Of a stretch of 20,850 nt of DNA, positions 6,215 to 14,843 are shown in pieces. The notes beneath the pieces are model-generated. The model saw nothing but the letters and a program-made list of their open reading frames with translations. It was not told the DNA's origin and did not search any database. The translations under genes and the position numbers were made by a program. Position 1 is the stretch's first letter, and each line of letters opens with the position of its first letter. Origin of the DNA: a virus; the IMG/VR virus record IMGVR_UViG_3300046530_000140, positions 1 through 20,850 of that record. One strand, written 5' to 3'.

Positions 6215-8197
6215 ATGGCTGACCGCGCCGCCCGCCTGGCCTTCATCTTGAGTCTGACCGACAAGGTCACCGCGCCCCTGGGCAAGGTGAAAATGGGTTT
6301 TTCCGACCTTGCTGAGCAGGGCGAAAAGAACATCAAGACGATGGGCTTGGGCTTGGGCGGCTTGGTCGGCGCCGGTGTGGCAATCACCCAGTCTTTGGCA
6401 CCAGCCCTGGAGATGAACCGCGCCCTGGGCGAGGTCAGATCGCTGGGCGTGGCCGAAGACGCGCTGACCGCGCTCAATCAAAAGGCGCTGGAGTTCTCTG
6501 TCGACTACGCCGCCAATGCCCGGGATTTCGTGGCATCGGCGTCGACGATCGATGGCGCCATCAAAGGATTGACCGCCAGCCAGCTGACCTCGATCACCAA
6601 CACCAGCAACGTGCTGGCCAAGGCGACCAAGGCCGACGCAGAAACCACCAGCGCCTACGTGGGCACCATGTACAACCTGTTCAAGGGTCAGGCGGACGCC
6701 TTCGGCAAAACCGAATGGATCGAGAAGCTGGGCGGGCAGACTGCGCTTGCGGTGAAGCTGTTCCGCACCGATGGCGCGCAGTTGAAGGATGCCTTCAAGG
6801 AAGTCGGCTCGATCGCCACCACGGCGGGAGTGGACCTGGCCGAGCAGTTCGCGGTGATCGGCTCGCTGAGCAGCACCATGGAAGGCGGCGACGCCGGCGG
6901 CATTTACAAATCGTTCTTCGAAAACATCGGCAGCGCCTCGGAAAAGCTGGGGATGAAGTTCGTCGACCAGAACGGCAAGTTGCTGCCGATGCTCGACATC
7001 CTTGGCAAGTTGGAGGGTAAGTTCGGTGATCTGAACAGTGCCAACGCGGGCGCCAAGCTGATCGACGCCTTTGGCGGCGAAGGTGCGCGCGTGATCACGG
7101 CACTGGCCAAGGACACCGATCGCCTGCGCATCGGCATGGACCAGTTGGGCAAGATTCGCGGCTTGGAGAGTGCCGAGCAGATGGCCAAGGCCATGGTCGA
7201 TCCGTGGGCGCAATGGACGTCCCTGGTCGAAAGCATGCGCGCTTTGTTTGGCCAGGTGCTGATCCCGGTCCTGGCGCCGTTCATGGAGAAGATGGTGGCG
7301 ATCGGCAAGGCGCTGATGCGCTGGGTCACCCTGTTTCCCAACATCACCCGCGTGATTGGCATCACCGCACTGACCATCTTCGGCATCATCGCCGCTATGT
7401 CCCTGCTGACACTGGCGGTGGGCATGTCGAAGATGGTGTGGTTGGGGATGCTGACGGTCTGGAAGCTGCTGAACTGGACCGGCTACCGCAGCATCGCCAT
7501 GTTCCTGTTCCACACCGTCATGACGATCGCCTTCGTCGCCGGCCTGGTGCTGCTGTACACCTGGATGGGCCTGGTCAAGGTCGGGATGGTGGCGTGGCAG
7601 GCCGCTATCTGGCTGGTCAACGGCGCGCTGCTGGCCAACCCGGTGCTGTTGATCGTTGTCGGCATCGTTGCCCTGGTCGCGGCGGTGGTCGCCGCCATCT
7701 ATTACTGGGACGAATGGACCGCCGCCTTGATGAACAGCGCCGCCTTCCAGTGGGTCAGCGATCAGTTCAAGGCCCTTTCCGACTGGTTCAGCTCCATGGG
7801 CGGCTGGTCCGCCATGGCCAAAGGCGCTTGGGACAGCATCGTCGGTGTCTTCTACAAGGCCATCAACAGCCTGATCGAGATGATCAACAGCATCCCGGGC
7901 GTGAACATCGAAGCGCGCTTTGGCGGCATCCCTGAAGTACCAGGAGTCGACGCGGCAGTAAGTGCAGCCAACACCGCCGGCGCTGGGCAGAAAGCTCAGG
8001 AGAGCATCAACGGGGCCATTCCAAGCCTTTCCCCCACGCGGCCGACGGCCGTGCCCCCGGGCGGATTGCTGACCAGCATTCAGAACACCAAAAACCAGAC
8101 CAAGACCACTCCAGTGGAGAACGTGAACATCTACACCAGCAAACCAATGACCCCGCTGGAGCTGGAAAACATGGTCGCGATGGGGGTAGGCGGATGA
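6215..8197 (+). CDS. T: Tail tape measure protein (gpT-like)
   Basis: Predicted 660-residue protein, the longest in the tail block before the spike. It sets tail length and is threaded through the tube into the host membrane. Residues 1-30 (RAARLAFILSLTDKVTAPLGK) and the region up to about 330 resemble the TP901-type tape measure core (helical, Ala/Gly-rich, with EFSVDYAANARDFVASAS). Four hydrophobic segments follow at roughly 380-405, 428-450, 456-472 and 474-498, suited to membrane penetration. The C-terminus is Pro/Thr rich. It starts six bases after the E' stop and overlaps the next ATG in ATGA form. The length predicts a tail of the order of 100 nm using the usual 1.5 angstrom per residue rule. 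Confidence 0.88.
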   Translation: MADRAARLAFILSLTDKVTAPLGKVKMGFSDLAEQGEKNIKTMGLGLGGLVGAGVAITQSLAPALEMNRALGEVRSLGVAEDALTALNQKALEFSVDYAANARDFVASASTIDGAIKGLTASQLTSITNTSNVLAKATKADAETTSAYVGTMYNLFKGQADAFGKTEWIEKLGGQTALAVKLFRTDGAQLKDAFKEVGSIATTAGVDLAEQFAVIGSLSSTMEGGDAGGIYKSFFENIGSASEKLGMKFVDQNGKLLPMLDILGKLEGKFGDLNSANAGAKLIDAFGGEGARVITALAKDTDRLRIGMDQLGKIRGLESAEQMAKAMVDPWAQWTSLVESMRALFGQVLIPVLAPFMEKMVAIGKALMRWVTLFPNITRVIGITALTIFGIIAAMSLLTLAVGMSKMVWLGMLTVWKLLNWTGYRSIAMFLFHTVMTIAFVAGLVLLYTWMGLVKVGMVAWQAAIWLVNGALLANPVLLIVVGIVALVAAVVAAIYYWDEWTAALMNSAAFQWVSDQFKALSDWFSSMGGWSAMAKGAWDSIVGVFYKAINSLIEMINSIPGVNIEARFGGIPEVPGVDAAVSAANTAGAGQKAQESINGAIPSLSPTRPTAVPPGGLLTSIQNTKNQTKTTPVENVNIYTSKPMTPLELENMVAMGVGG

Positions 8198-8511
8198 GCC
8201 TCTACATCGATCTGCTGATCACCAATAACGACCTGACCCTGGATCCGTCGAACCAGCCCCTGCTGGTGGACGATCGGGCCAGCATCGCCCAGGACATCGG
8301 CCACATGATCCGCGAAAGCGGCCTGCTGGTGACGATGGTGGCCGAGCGCGATCGCTTCCGCCAAGCCGACTGCATCCAGCAGCTGGAGCTGCTGGTCGAG
8401 AACGACGTGCGCCTGGTACCCGGCACCGTCCGCATCCTTGGCGAGGGGACAGGCAAGTACCTGGTGACGGCGAAAACCGTTGAATTTGGATCTGTCGAGG
8501 TAGTGCTGTGA
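8194..8511 (+). CDS. DUF2590 baseplate/tail protein
   Basis: Predicted 105-residue protein with ATGA overlap to the tape measure. The sequence starts MSLYIDLLITNNDLTLDPSNQPLLVDDRASIAQDIGHMIRESG (shown only to indicate order: a DLLI block, LTLDPSNQP, then the AQDIGHMIR helix) and continues with VENDVRLVPGTVRI. This is the pattern of DUF2590 proteins of K139-type phages, which occupy the place of P2 gpW (gp25-like) just ahead of J. A baseplate wedge role is therefore inferred from position and the gp25-like arrangement of an N-terminal strand block and a helix. It overlaps J by four bases. Confidence 0.72.
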   Translation: MSLYIDLLITNNDLTLDPSNQPLLVDDRASIAQDIGHMIRESGLLVTMVAERDRFRQADCIQQLELLVENDVRLVPGTVRILGEGTGKYLVTAKTVEFGSVEVVL

Positions 8512-9683
8512 GTGACGTGGACTTCAAACAGGCGTTGAGCGACGCCGGCATTCCGACCACCGAGGCCAAGCTGCGCGCCGCGTGGGAACTCGAAGTGGTC
8601 GCCCAGGGCAGCAAGTTGAGCAACACCAGCGCCTGGTCGCCATTCTGGCGGGTGATCACCGCCCTGGTGACCAAGCCGGTGATGTGGCTGATCGAATTCA
8701 TTGCCGGCACCGTACTGCCGAACTTCTTCGTGAAGACGGCGATCGGCGCCTGGCTGGACATGTTGGCCTGGGCGGTCAACGTCACCCGCAAGCCAGCGAC
8801 CAAGGCCGAAGGGTTGCTGTTGTTCACCCGAAGCGCCCTGGCCGGCTTACTGGAGATTCCCGCCGGTACCCGGGTGCAGTCGATCGCCATCAACGGCAAC
8901 GTCTACGAACTGTTGACGGTGGCAGCGGCGAGCTTTGCCGATGGCGAATCGCAGATCCGCGTGCTGGCCCGAGCGAAATACGCCGGCAGCGGCTTCAACC
9001 TTGCACCAGGTTACTTTTCCATCCTGCCAGAGCCGGTGCCCGGCGTTGTCCAAGTGGTGAATGCTGACGGCTGGTTGAGCCAGCCAGGCGCTGACACCGA
9101 GCCCGATGATGAGCTGCGCCTGCGCGTGCGCAACCAATTCTCCGCGGTCAACCAATGGCACACCGACGCGGTGTATCGCGCCATGATCGCCGCGTTCCCA
9201 GGTGTGCAGCCAGACGGCGTTTATTTTGAACACAACGCGCCTCGGGGCCCCGGCAGCGCCAATGCCTTTGTGCTGTTCGAAGCGGACTCACCGGCGGATA
9301 CCTACCTGGCTGAAATCAACAACTCCATTCGAGATCAGGGCAACCATGGTCACGGCGACGACCTGCTGGTGCTGGAAATGCCGGCCACGCTGCACACCGT
9401 GAATTTGACGGTCTGGCCGAAAGCCGAAGTCGGTGCCGAGCGCTGGCCGAAGCTGAAATCTGACATCGAGCTGTTTATCCGCGCAGCGTTTCGCGAGAGC
9501 ACTGCGAGCGACTATCAGCCGACCCTGACCCATCCGCAGTCCCGTTTTTCCTTCAGCCGTTTGGGGGAGGAATTGCACCAGCAGTTCCCGGGAATTGACT
9601 CCCTGGTCTTCGACAACGACGACATCATTTCAGAGCTGACCATCCCGCGCCTGTCCGGGGTTGAGGTTGTGCTGAATGCTTAA
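8508..9683 (+). CDS. J: Baseplate assembly protein J
   Basis: Predicted 391-residue baseplate wedge protein of the J/Mu gp47 family. The start is GTG in GTGA overlap with the DUF2590 gene. Family features: a helical, partly hydrophobic N-terminus, the FFVKTAIGAWLDMLAWAVNVTRKPATKAEG block near residues 73-102 (entry into the beta domain), IPAGTRVQS, then GSGFNLAPGY and the acidic TEPDDELRLRVRNQF block near residues 196-210, which is the best conserved part of J proteins. The C-terminal half ends in GVEVVLN. It overlaps the next gene by eight bases, as J and I do in P2. Confidence 0.88.
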   Translation: MSDVDFKQALSDAGIPTTEAKLRAAWELEVVAQGSKLSNTSAWSPFWRVITALVTKPVMWLIEFIAGTVLPNFFVKTAIGAWLDMLAWAVNVTRKPATKAEGLLLFTRSALAGLLEIPAGTRVQSIAINGNVYELLTVAAASFADGESQIRVLARAKYAGSGFNLAPGYFSILPEPVPGVVQVVNADGWLSQPGADTEPDDELRLRVRNQFSAVNQWHTDAVYRAMIAAFPGVQPDGVYFEHNAPRGPGSANAFVLFEADSPADTYLAEINNSIRDQGNHGHGDDLLVLEMPATLHTVNLTVWPKAEVGAERWPKLKSDIELFIRAAFRESTASDYQPTLTHPQSRFSFSRLGEELHQQFPGIDSLVFDNDDIISELTIPRLSGVEVVLNA

Positions 9684-10269
9684 GTTGAGCCTGCCTTTTT
9701 GGCTGGACGGGCCGGAACTGGCCAAGCTCAAGGCCGCCGCGCAGTCCTGGTGGGGCAAGGTTGAGGGCTGGGTGAACTGGCCGTTGCTGCAGCTGGACGC
9801 CGAGACCTGCCACCTGAGCGTGCTCGATCTGCTCGCCTGGCAGCGCGACATCCAGCGCTTCCACGGTGAGCCCGAAGGGTTGTATCGCCGACGGGTGAAG
9901 TACGCCTTCGTCAATGCCGTCGACGCCGGCAGCACCGCCGGCATGGTGCGCATCTTCGAACGCCTGGGCGTGGGTTATGTGGAGATCCAGGAGCGCCTGC
10001 CGGATCTGGATTGGGACGTGGTCCTGCTGCACCTGTCCGACACGCAATTGAGCGAGAACCCGGTGCTGCTGCGCGTCCTGATGCAGCAATACGGGCGCAC
10101 TTGCCGGCGTTATGACTTCGTCACGATCACCCCGGTGAAGCTGAACATCGGCGTGGCCGACTTCAACGACGACCAACAGACCCTGATTGCCACGCTCGAT
10201 GACAGCGCAAGCCGCCTGGTCGTGATCAACGAGCTCGCCGTTCTCACCTTTCTGACCGATTCATTTTAG
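9676..10269 (+). CDS. I: Tail protein I (baseplate wedge)
   Basis: Predicted 197-residue protein. The P2 gpI/Mu gp48 family links baseplate wedge to tail fibre. Visible features: CHLSVLDLLAWQRDIQRFHGEPEGLYRRRVKYAF near residues 46-79, which matches the family's conserved LxxLAW...PE..RRRxv segment, followed by a region with GSTAGMVRIFERLG. Order J-I-H (fibre) is as in P2. The start ATG lies within the J stop region and a GGAG-free but overlapping context suggests translational coupling. The C-terminal 60 residues vary in the family, as expected for the fibre contact side. Confidence 0.83.
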   Translation: MLKLSLPFWLDGPELAKLKAAAQSWWGKVEGWVNWPLLQLDAETCHLSVLDLLAWQRDIQRFHGEPEGLYRRRVKYAFVNAVDAGSTAGMVRIFERLGVGYVEIQERLPDLDWDVVLLHLSDTQLSENPVLLRVLMQQYGRTCRRYDFVTITPVKLNIGVADFNDDQQTLIATLDDSASRLVVINELAVLTFLTDSF

Positions 10270-10277
10270 GAGCCCCC

Positions 10278-11954
10278 ATGGGAGCGAGCATTACCCTTGC
10301 CGGCGAAAGCCTCATTGCCCAAAAACAAGGCGCTGGGGAGAAGCTTGATATTGCTCGCTTCGTGTTGGCCCTTGTTCCTGGGCTTGATCCGAACGCGCCG
10401 GTTGATCGAGCTGCCGGAAAGCCGCCGGCGGATCAGATCGTTTACACCAAAGTCTATGACCGCAAAGGCTATGTCAGCCCCAACCAGGTGATCTACAGCC
10501 TGATGGTGGGCTCTGATGTGGGTGACTGGGACTTCAACTGGATCGGCCTGGAAGCCGCCGAAGGCGTGCTGCTGGCTGTTGCCACGGTCCCGGTACAGCA
10601 GAAGCGCAAGAACATCCCGCCGCTGCAGATCGGCAACAACGTCACCCGCAACTTCCTGGTCGAGTTCAACGGCGCCCAGGCGCTGACCGGCGTCACCGTG
10701 GATGCCAGCACCTGGCAACACGACTTCACGGTGCGCCTGAACGGCATCGATCGGCGCGAGCGCATGAGTAATCGTGACGTGTTTGGCCGCGCCTGCTACC
10801 TGGCCAACAGCCTGCAGATGGAGCGCAACGGCTTCGGGTTGTATCAACTCAAGGCGGGGACTGCCTATGTGGAAGGGATCCGCGTCGAACTGCCTGAGCC
10901 TGTCCAGGTGCAATTGCCGGAACTGCCGGCCAAAGCCTGGCTGGACGTAGCGCTGGCCCGCGAAGGCAGTGACACCGTGGCCGTCTGGAAGGTGGTGTTT
11001 GGCGAGGCGAAAGCGGATTACGGCGACAGCAATGGAACAGCCCACTACGTGGTGGAGCTGGCCAGCGTGGCGGTATCGGGGGACATCACCGACCAGCGTC
11101 AAAGCGAGCCCATCACCGACGCCCTGGTCAAACGGATCGCTCTGCGCGATGGCGACTACGAGGGCCTGCGCGCCCGGGCGACGACCAAGGACGACGTCGA
11201 GCTGGGCAACCTGCCCAACGCCAAAAGCGATGATCCGGAAACAGACAGCAGCGAGATCCTGGCCACCACCAAGGCGCTCAAGGCGCTGCGCAAGATTATC
11301 GAAGACTCCGAAGTGGGGCGCATCGGCACTTTTGCCATGGCCACGCCACCGCCGGGTTGGTTCCGGGCCAACGGTGCGGCCGTGTCGCGCACGGTCTATG
11401 CCGCCCTGTTCGCCAAGATCGGCACCACCTACGGCGCCGGCGACGGCGTCAGCACGTTCAACCTGCCGGATCCACGCGGCAAGTTCATCCGCGTCCTGGA
11501 CGATGGCCGGGGCATCGATGTCGGCCGGGTGCTGGGCAGCTCTCAGGCTGATGAGATCCGCAGCCACGGCCACACCGGCAGTTCCGCTGCGGCCGGTAGC
11601 CACACCCACACCGGCAGTTCCGGCGCCGCCGGTAACCACACCCACACAGCGTCAAGCGATGCCCAAGGTGGCCACGCCCACACTGTGAAAGAGGGTTCGA
11701 CCAACCCAAGCATGACCGGTGGCGAGCTCTTGGCGTCCGGCGACGACGTCACTCAAGTCGCCGGCTCTACCTCAACGACGTCCACCGATGGCGTGCACAA
11801 CCACAACGTCACCGTCAATGCAGTGGTCGACCACGTCCACCCCATCACGATCAACGCAATTGTCGATCACTCCCACGCCATCACGATCAACGCGACCGGT
11901 GGAGGCGAAACCCGACCTCAGAACATCGCGTTCCTCGCTTGCATCAAGTACTGA
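10278..11954 (+). CDS. H: Tail fibre with collar domain and His-x-His repeat tip
   Basis: Predicted 558-residue receptor-binding fibre; AGGAG lies upstream of the ATG. The N-terminal 160 residues (ITLAGESLIAQKQGAGEKLDI and DQIVYTKVYDRKGYVSPNQVIYS) match the phage tail-collar fibre N-terminal domain that docks on the baseplate. Residues 350-425 (GTFAMATPPPGWFRANGAAVSR, FNLPDPRGKFIRVLD) form a Phage collar domain. From about residue 428 to the end there are seven HxH motifs in 12-residue registers, followed by a terminal ETRPQNIAFLACIKY, a typical C-terminus of collar fibres. Comparable HxH arrays in the T4 long fibre tip coordinate iron between three chains; the same is inferred here. Confidence 0.85.
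   Translation: MGASITLAGESLIAQKQGAGEKLDIARFVLALVPGLDPNAPVDRAAGKPPADQIVYTKVYDRKGYVSPNQVIYSLMVGSDVGDWDFNWIGLEAAEGVLLAVATVPVQQKRKNIPPLQIGNNVTRNFLVEFNGAQALTGVTVDASTWQHDFTVRLNGIDRRERMSNRDVFGRACYLANSLQMERNGFGLYQLKAGTAYVEGIRVELPEPVQVQLPELPAKAWLDVALAREGSDTVAVWKVVFGEAKADYGDSNGTAHYVVELASVAVSGDITDQRQSEPITDALVKRIALRDGDYEGLRARATTKDDVELGNLPNAKSDDPETDSSEILATTKALKALRKIIEDSEVGRIGTFAMATPPPGWFRANGAAVSRTVYAALFAKIGTTYGAGDGVSTFNLPDPRGKFIRVLDDGRGIDVGRVLGSSQADEIRSHGHTGSSAAAGSHTHTGSSGAAGNHTHTASSDAQGGHAHTVKEGSTNPSMTGGELLASGDDVTQVAGSTSTTSTDGVHNHNVTVNAVVDHVHPITINAIVDHSHAITINATGGGETRPQNIAFLACIKY
11571..11714 (+). repeat. Four degenerate 36-bp tandem units in tail fibre gene
   Basis: Units start at 11571, 11607, 11643 and 11679. 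The first two share CACACCGGCAGTTCCG exactly; the third and fourth keep the CACAC start and diverge. Each unit encodes 12 residues beginning with a histidine of an HxH pair (HTGSSAAAGS-type spacing). The array lies in the fibre tip, so unit number may vary by recombination between fibres. Confidence 0.7.
11790..11897 (+). repeat. Three 36-bp tandem units in tail fibre gene
   Basis: Units start at 11790, 11826 and 11862. The second and third share most bases, including ATCACGATCAACGC. They encode GVHNHNVTVNAV, VDHVHPITINAI and VDHSHAITINAT, so each carries one HxH motif. The period equals that of the upstream array (11571-11714) but the spacer residues are hydrophobic rather than Ser/Gly. Confidence 0.7.
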
Positions 11955-11963
11955 GGCCATCCC

Positions 11964-12674
11964 ATGGACACGAAAATCGTCTACCAAACCGATCACCTGG
12001 GCATCTTCACCGGAATCGCCGTGGCCGATCGCTCGCCGCTGGAACCCGAGGTCTGGTTGATCCCGGGTGGTTGCGTGGAAGTCGAGCCGCCGGTGGTACC
12101 GGAAAAGAAGGCAGCGTTCTGGGATGGTCGGCGTTGGCAGTTGGTCGACTCCTATCAGGGGCTGACGGCGTACAACATCGTCACCCGTGAACCCCTGCTG
12201 ATCGAGCGCGCCGGTTCGCTGCCGACGGGTTACACGCTGGAAAAGCCAGGCCCGGGGCAGATCTGGGGCAATGGTCACTGGATCGATGACATCCCGGCCG
12301 TGATCGAACTGCGTTACGTCGCCCAGGTGGCCATGGTCAACACCGCGTGTCTGCAGGAGATCACCGGCGGGTTCTGGTCGTCGGTGCTGGGCGATCGCTT
12401 TTTCTACGAGACCGAGCTGGAAGACCAGTTGAACCTGACCGGCATGATCCTGCGTGGCTTGGACGGCGCCTACGCCTGCCGCGATGAGTCGGGATTGAAA
12501 GCTTTCCTGGACCACACCAGCGAGCAGCTGCGTGAGATTGGCGACGAGTTCACCGAGTTCAAGCTGCAGCGCCTGCGCAAAGCCAACGACCTCAAGCAAG
12601 CACTGGCAGCGGCGCGATCGGCGTCGGATCTGGACGCGATCAACGCTGTGGTGTGGGAGTCGGCACCGGTATGA
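11964..12674 (+). CDS. Tail fibre assembly chaperone-like protein
   Basis: Predicted 236-residue protein ten bases after the fibre gene. Its likely role is to help fold or trimerise the fibre. The N-terminal part holds EKKAAFWDGRRWQLVDSYQG (about residues 46-65), the W-x-x-x-W...DYRG-type element of Tfa/DUF4376 proteins. The C-terminal part contains YACRDESGLKAFLDHTSEQLREIGDEF, resembling DUF4376, where a short alpha-helical tail follows. No catalytic residues are expected. Fibre followed by its chaperone is the P2 H-G order, supporting the call; similarity to P2 gpG itself is weak. It overlaps the next gene by four bases. Confidence 0.7.
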   Translation: MDTKIVYQTDHLGIFTGIAVADRSPLEPEVWLIPGGCVEVEPPVVPEKKAAFWDGRRWQLVDSYQGLTAYNIVTREPLLIERAGSLPTGYTLEKPGPGQIWGNGHWIDDIPAVIELRYVAQVAMVNTACLQEITGGFWSSVLGDRFFYETELEDQLNLTGMILRGLDGAYACRDESGLKAFLDHTSEQLREIGDEFTEFKLQRLRKANDLKQALAAARSASDLDAINAVVWESAPV

Positions 12675-13591
12675 CTTGGGCGCCCATCACCCTGCGCTGG
12701 CCGGAGCAGTCCACCCAGTGGCTTGACGACCTCGAGGCGGCAAAGGGCCTGGCCAGCAGCGAGCTGGCCAGCACCGGGCAACGTCTGGCAGGTCTGGCCG
12801 ACTTGGTCACCACTTCACCAGGTCCGGTCGGTGCCGCAGCAGAAGCCGCCGTGGCTGCTGGCCGGGCGGGGCTGACCGATGCCCTGGGCGAAGTGCCGGC
12901 CTGCCTGGTGGTGACGCCATTTCAAAGCGGGGTGGGGCAGGGTCGCGGTTACCAGCGTTACCTGTCCGCGCCCAACTTGCTGCAGCAGCTGGGCGAGAAG
13001 CTCGAGGACACCGGTGATGACGGCCGACCGGCTGGCTCGCAATATGCCTTGGCCGTGATGTTCCTGGGCACGCGCTATGACAAGTTCGCGGCGACCTTGG
13101 CGCGGTTCAATGCTGTGCTGCCCATGTCAGACCTGCAGCGCGCCGAACGCCGAGCGAAAAACCTGTTCGCCCTGGACGCGGAAAAGTGGGAACTGCCCAC
13201 CGCCGGCACACTGCCGCGCTGGGGTGCGTTGCCCCTGGAGCGTTGCACCGTGACCAAGGCCGCCACGCAAGCCTTGAACGGTCAGCTGTCGTCACTGGAA
13301 AGTTATGCGGATAGTTCACCGATGGGCGATCTGGCGAAGCTGGCTGTCCGCAAAGCCAGCCAAGCCCAGGCACAGGCGCAGAAACTGGCCGACCTCAAGT
13401 CGCAGTTCGCCGGCGGTACCGCCGACGACAGCATGCGCGCGCGCCTGATCGGTCCGGGGAATGCCGCCGAGTTGCGTCACCAGCTGCTGCAGGGCGAAGC
13501 CCCCGGTCATGAGTGGGGACTGTCCGCCGGCGTGCTCCTGGTCGGCTCACTGAAGGGGTTGTCATTCGTTCGGGAATTGGTGGGCCTATGA
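12671..13591 (+). CDS. Unidentified tail-operon protein
   Basis: Predicted 306-residue protein with ATGA overlap to the fibre chaperone gene; the next gene begins in its stop. I do not recognise a family. The sequence is Ala/Leu/Gln rich and largely helical, with no membrane segment and no signal peptide. Residues 40-75 are alanine/glycine rich (GPVGAAAEAAVAAGRAG), residues 205-260 are helix-forming (KASQAQAQAQKLADLKSQF), and the C-terminus is hydrophobic (SAGVLLVGSLKGLSFVRELV). Its place, between fibre chaperone and the hub-spike genes, corresponds loosely to where Mu-like phages keep the gp43 (DNA circularisation/baseplate) gene, so a structural or assembly role in the baseplate is the best guess. 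Confidence 0.6.
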   Translation: MTWAPITLRWPEQSTQWLDDLEAAKGLASSELASTGQRLAGLADLVTTSPGPVGAAAEAAVAAGRAGLTDALGEVPACLVVTPFQSGVGQGRGYQRYLSAPNLLQQLGEKLEDTGDDGRPAGSQYALAVMFLGTRYDKFAATLARFNAVLPMSDLQRAERRAKNLFALDAEKWELPTAGTLPRWGALPLERCTVTKAATQALNGQLSSLESYADSSPMGDLAKLAVRKASQAQAQAQKLADLKSQFAGGTADDSMRARLIGPGNAAELRHQLLQGEAPGHEWGLSAGVLLVGSLKGLSFVRELVGL

Positions 13592-14136
13592 CCTTATTGC
13601 TCGATGGCGAAGAGGTGCGCGGCAAAAACCTCAAAGTCACCGCCAACCTGCGAATCGAAAGCGACGACCTGTCGGGGCAGACCAGCAATACCGATTCGGC
13701 GCACAAGGGATTCAAGCCCAAGACACTGGCCGTCACCTTATTGATCCCCTTCGTCGATGCGGGGCATCTGCGCAACCTGATGCGCCTGGCCGAGTCGACT
13801 GGCACCGGTGGCGAGCTGAAAACCTATCGGGTGGTCAACGATACCGCGGCTGCGTTTGGCGTTCGTCAGGTGCAGTTCACCGACGGCGTCAGCGCCCGTG
13901 AAGACGATTCGGTGAGAGCTTGGCTCGTGCAATTCACTCTGGCGGAAAAGCTCTCCAATCCTGAGCGGGTGGAGGCACGCCGCGCCGGCAAAGCAGTGAC
14001 GCAGCAAGGCGCCCCGGGCCAGTCCGTAACTGCACCAGGTGCAGGTGCCGGTGGAGCGGACGCACCAGGACAGGAGCTCACCGGCTTCGAAGCCACGCTG
14101 AAGAAACTGGATAACTACCTGGGCGGTGGGTCATGA
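13588..14136 (+). CDS. Baseplate complex protein (hub adaptor-like)
   Basis: Predicted 182-residue protein. The ATG at 13588 overlaps the preceding stop; an upstream in-frame start would lie within that gene. The first 130 residues are beta-rich and regular (LLLDGEEVRGKNLKVTANLRIESDDLSGQTS, then KPKTLAVTLLIPF and AWLVQFTLAEKLSNPERVE), resembling small baseplate proteins that link the tube end to the hub. The C-terminus is a Gly/Ala/Pro linker (GAGAGGADAPGQ) and an amphipathic helix. It ends in an ATGA overlap with the hub gene, which supports working together. The name follows the neighbourhood and overall pattern, not a specific motif. Confidence 0.55.
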   Translation: MTLLLDGEEVRGKNLKVTANLRIESDDLSGQTSNTDSAHKGFKPKTLAVTLLIPFVDAGHLRNLMRLAESTGTGGELKTYRVVNDTAAAFGVRQVQFTDGVSAREDDSVRAWLVQFTLAEKLSNPERVEARRAGKAVTQQGAPGQSVTAPGAGAGGADAPGQELTGFEATLKKLDNYLGGGS

Positions 14137-14843
14137 GCATGAAGTTGCACAAGGTGCTGACCATCGGCGGAGTTGTGTATCCCCTGGTCAGCGATGACGT
14201 CCGCCTTGAACTGCGCACACCCGGCCGCGCCACGCTGACCATTCAGGCAGCGGCGCCGGTGAAAGGGCTGGTGACACTGGATATTGGTTACAACGACAGC
14301 CCCCTTCAGCGCCACTTCATCGGTTACGTCGAGCGCTGCACCTCGTCCAATGCGATCGAGCAGGTGCTGTTCTGCCGCGAGCTGGCCGCGATCCTGACCA
14401 ACCCGTTGCCGATCAACCTGCGCCATGCGGACCTGAGCACCGTGCTGGCTGATATCAACCAGAAAACCGGGCTGAGCTTTCGGGTTCCTGACAAGGCGTA
14501 CGCCAAGGTAAAAGCCCCGTTCTTTTACAACCTGGCCGCCGGCTACCAGGCCATGGACAGTTTGGCCCGGGTATTCGGGATCCGCGACTTCATGTGGCAA
14601 CAGCAAGGCGACGGCGAAGTGTTTGTGGGCAGTTGGGCCGACAGTTTCTTTGGCTCCCGATCGCCGCTGCAGCTGCCTGTCGCGCTGTTCGACGGCTACC
14701 AAAACAACCAGAGCGCGATGATCGCGGCCCTTCCCGGGTTGCGACCAGGTGCATCCATCAACCAAGGCGAGCGGATCACCCAGGTGACGCTCACCGGCAA
14801 CCAAATGGCGATCCGATGGAAGACGCAATCCGCCGCAGCGTAG
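14133..14843 (+). CDS. D: Baseplate hub protein, gpD/gp27-like
   Basis: Predicted 236-residue protein, shorter than P2 gpD (387). The hub forms a ring at the tail tip that carries the spike. Features: N-terminal strand block HKVLTIGGVVYPLVSDDVRLELRTPGRATLTI, HFIGYVERC, then RELAAILTNPLPINLRHADLSTVLADINQKTGLSF with the INL...LSTVLADI segment seen in gpD-type late control proteins, and GSWADSFFG (residue 165 onward). Position just upstream of the V-like spike gene is the P2 V-D pairing in changed order. The short length suggests that the domain after gp27-like barrels is missing or supplied by the previous gene. Its 3' end overlaps the spike gene by 28 bases. Confidence 0.68.
   Translation: MSMKLHKVLTIGGVVYPLVSDDVRLELRTPGRATLTIQAAAPVKGLVTLDIGYNDSPLQRHFIGYVERCTSSNAIEQVLFCRELAAILTNPLPINLRHADLSTVLADINQKTGLSFRVPDKAYAKVKAPFFYNLAAGYQAMDSLARVFGIRDFMWQQQGDGEVFVGSWADSFFGSRSPLQLPVALFDGYQNNQSAMIAALPGLRPGASINQGERITQVTLTGNQMAIRWKTQSAAA

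Noticed and set aside
6089-7513. 474-codon minus-strand frame opposite the tape measure
   Set aside because: Composition (Gly, His, Gln, Arg rich) is that of a shadow frame; the plus-strand tape measure has ribosome spacing and family pattern.
10266-11645. 459-codon minus-strand frame opposite the tail fibre
   Set aside because: Shadow of the fibre gene; it even spans the fibre repeats and lacks any recognisable domain.
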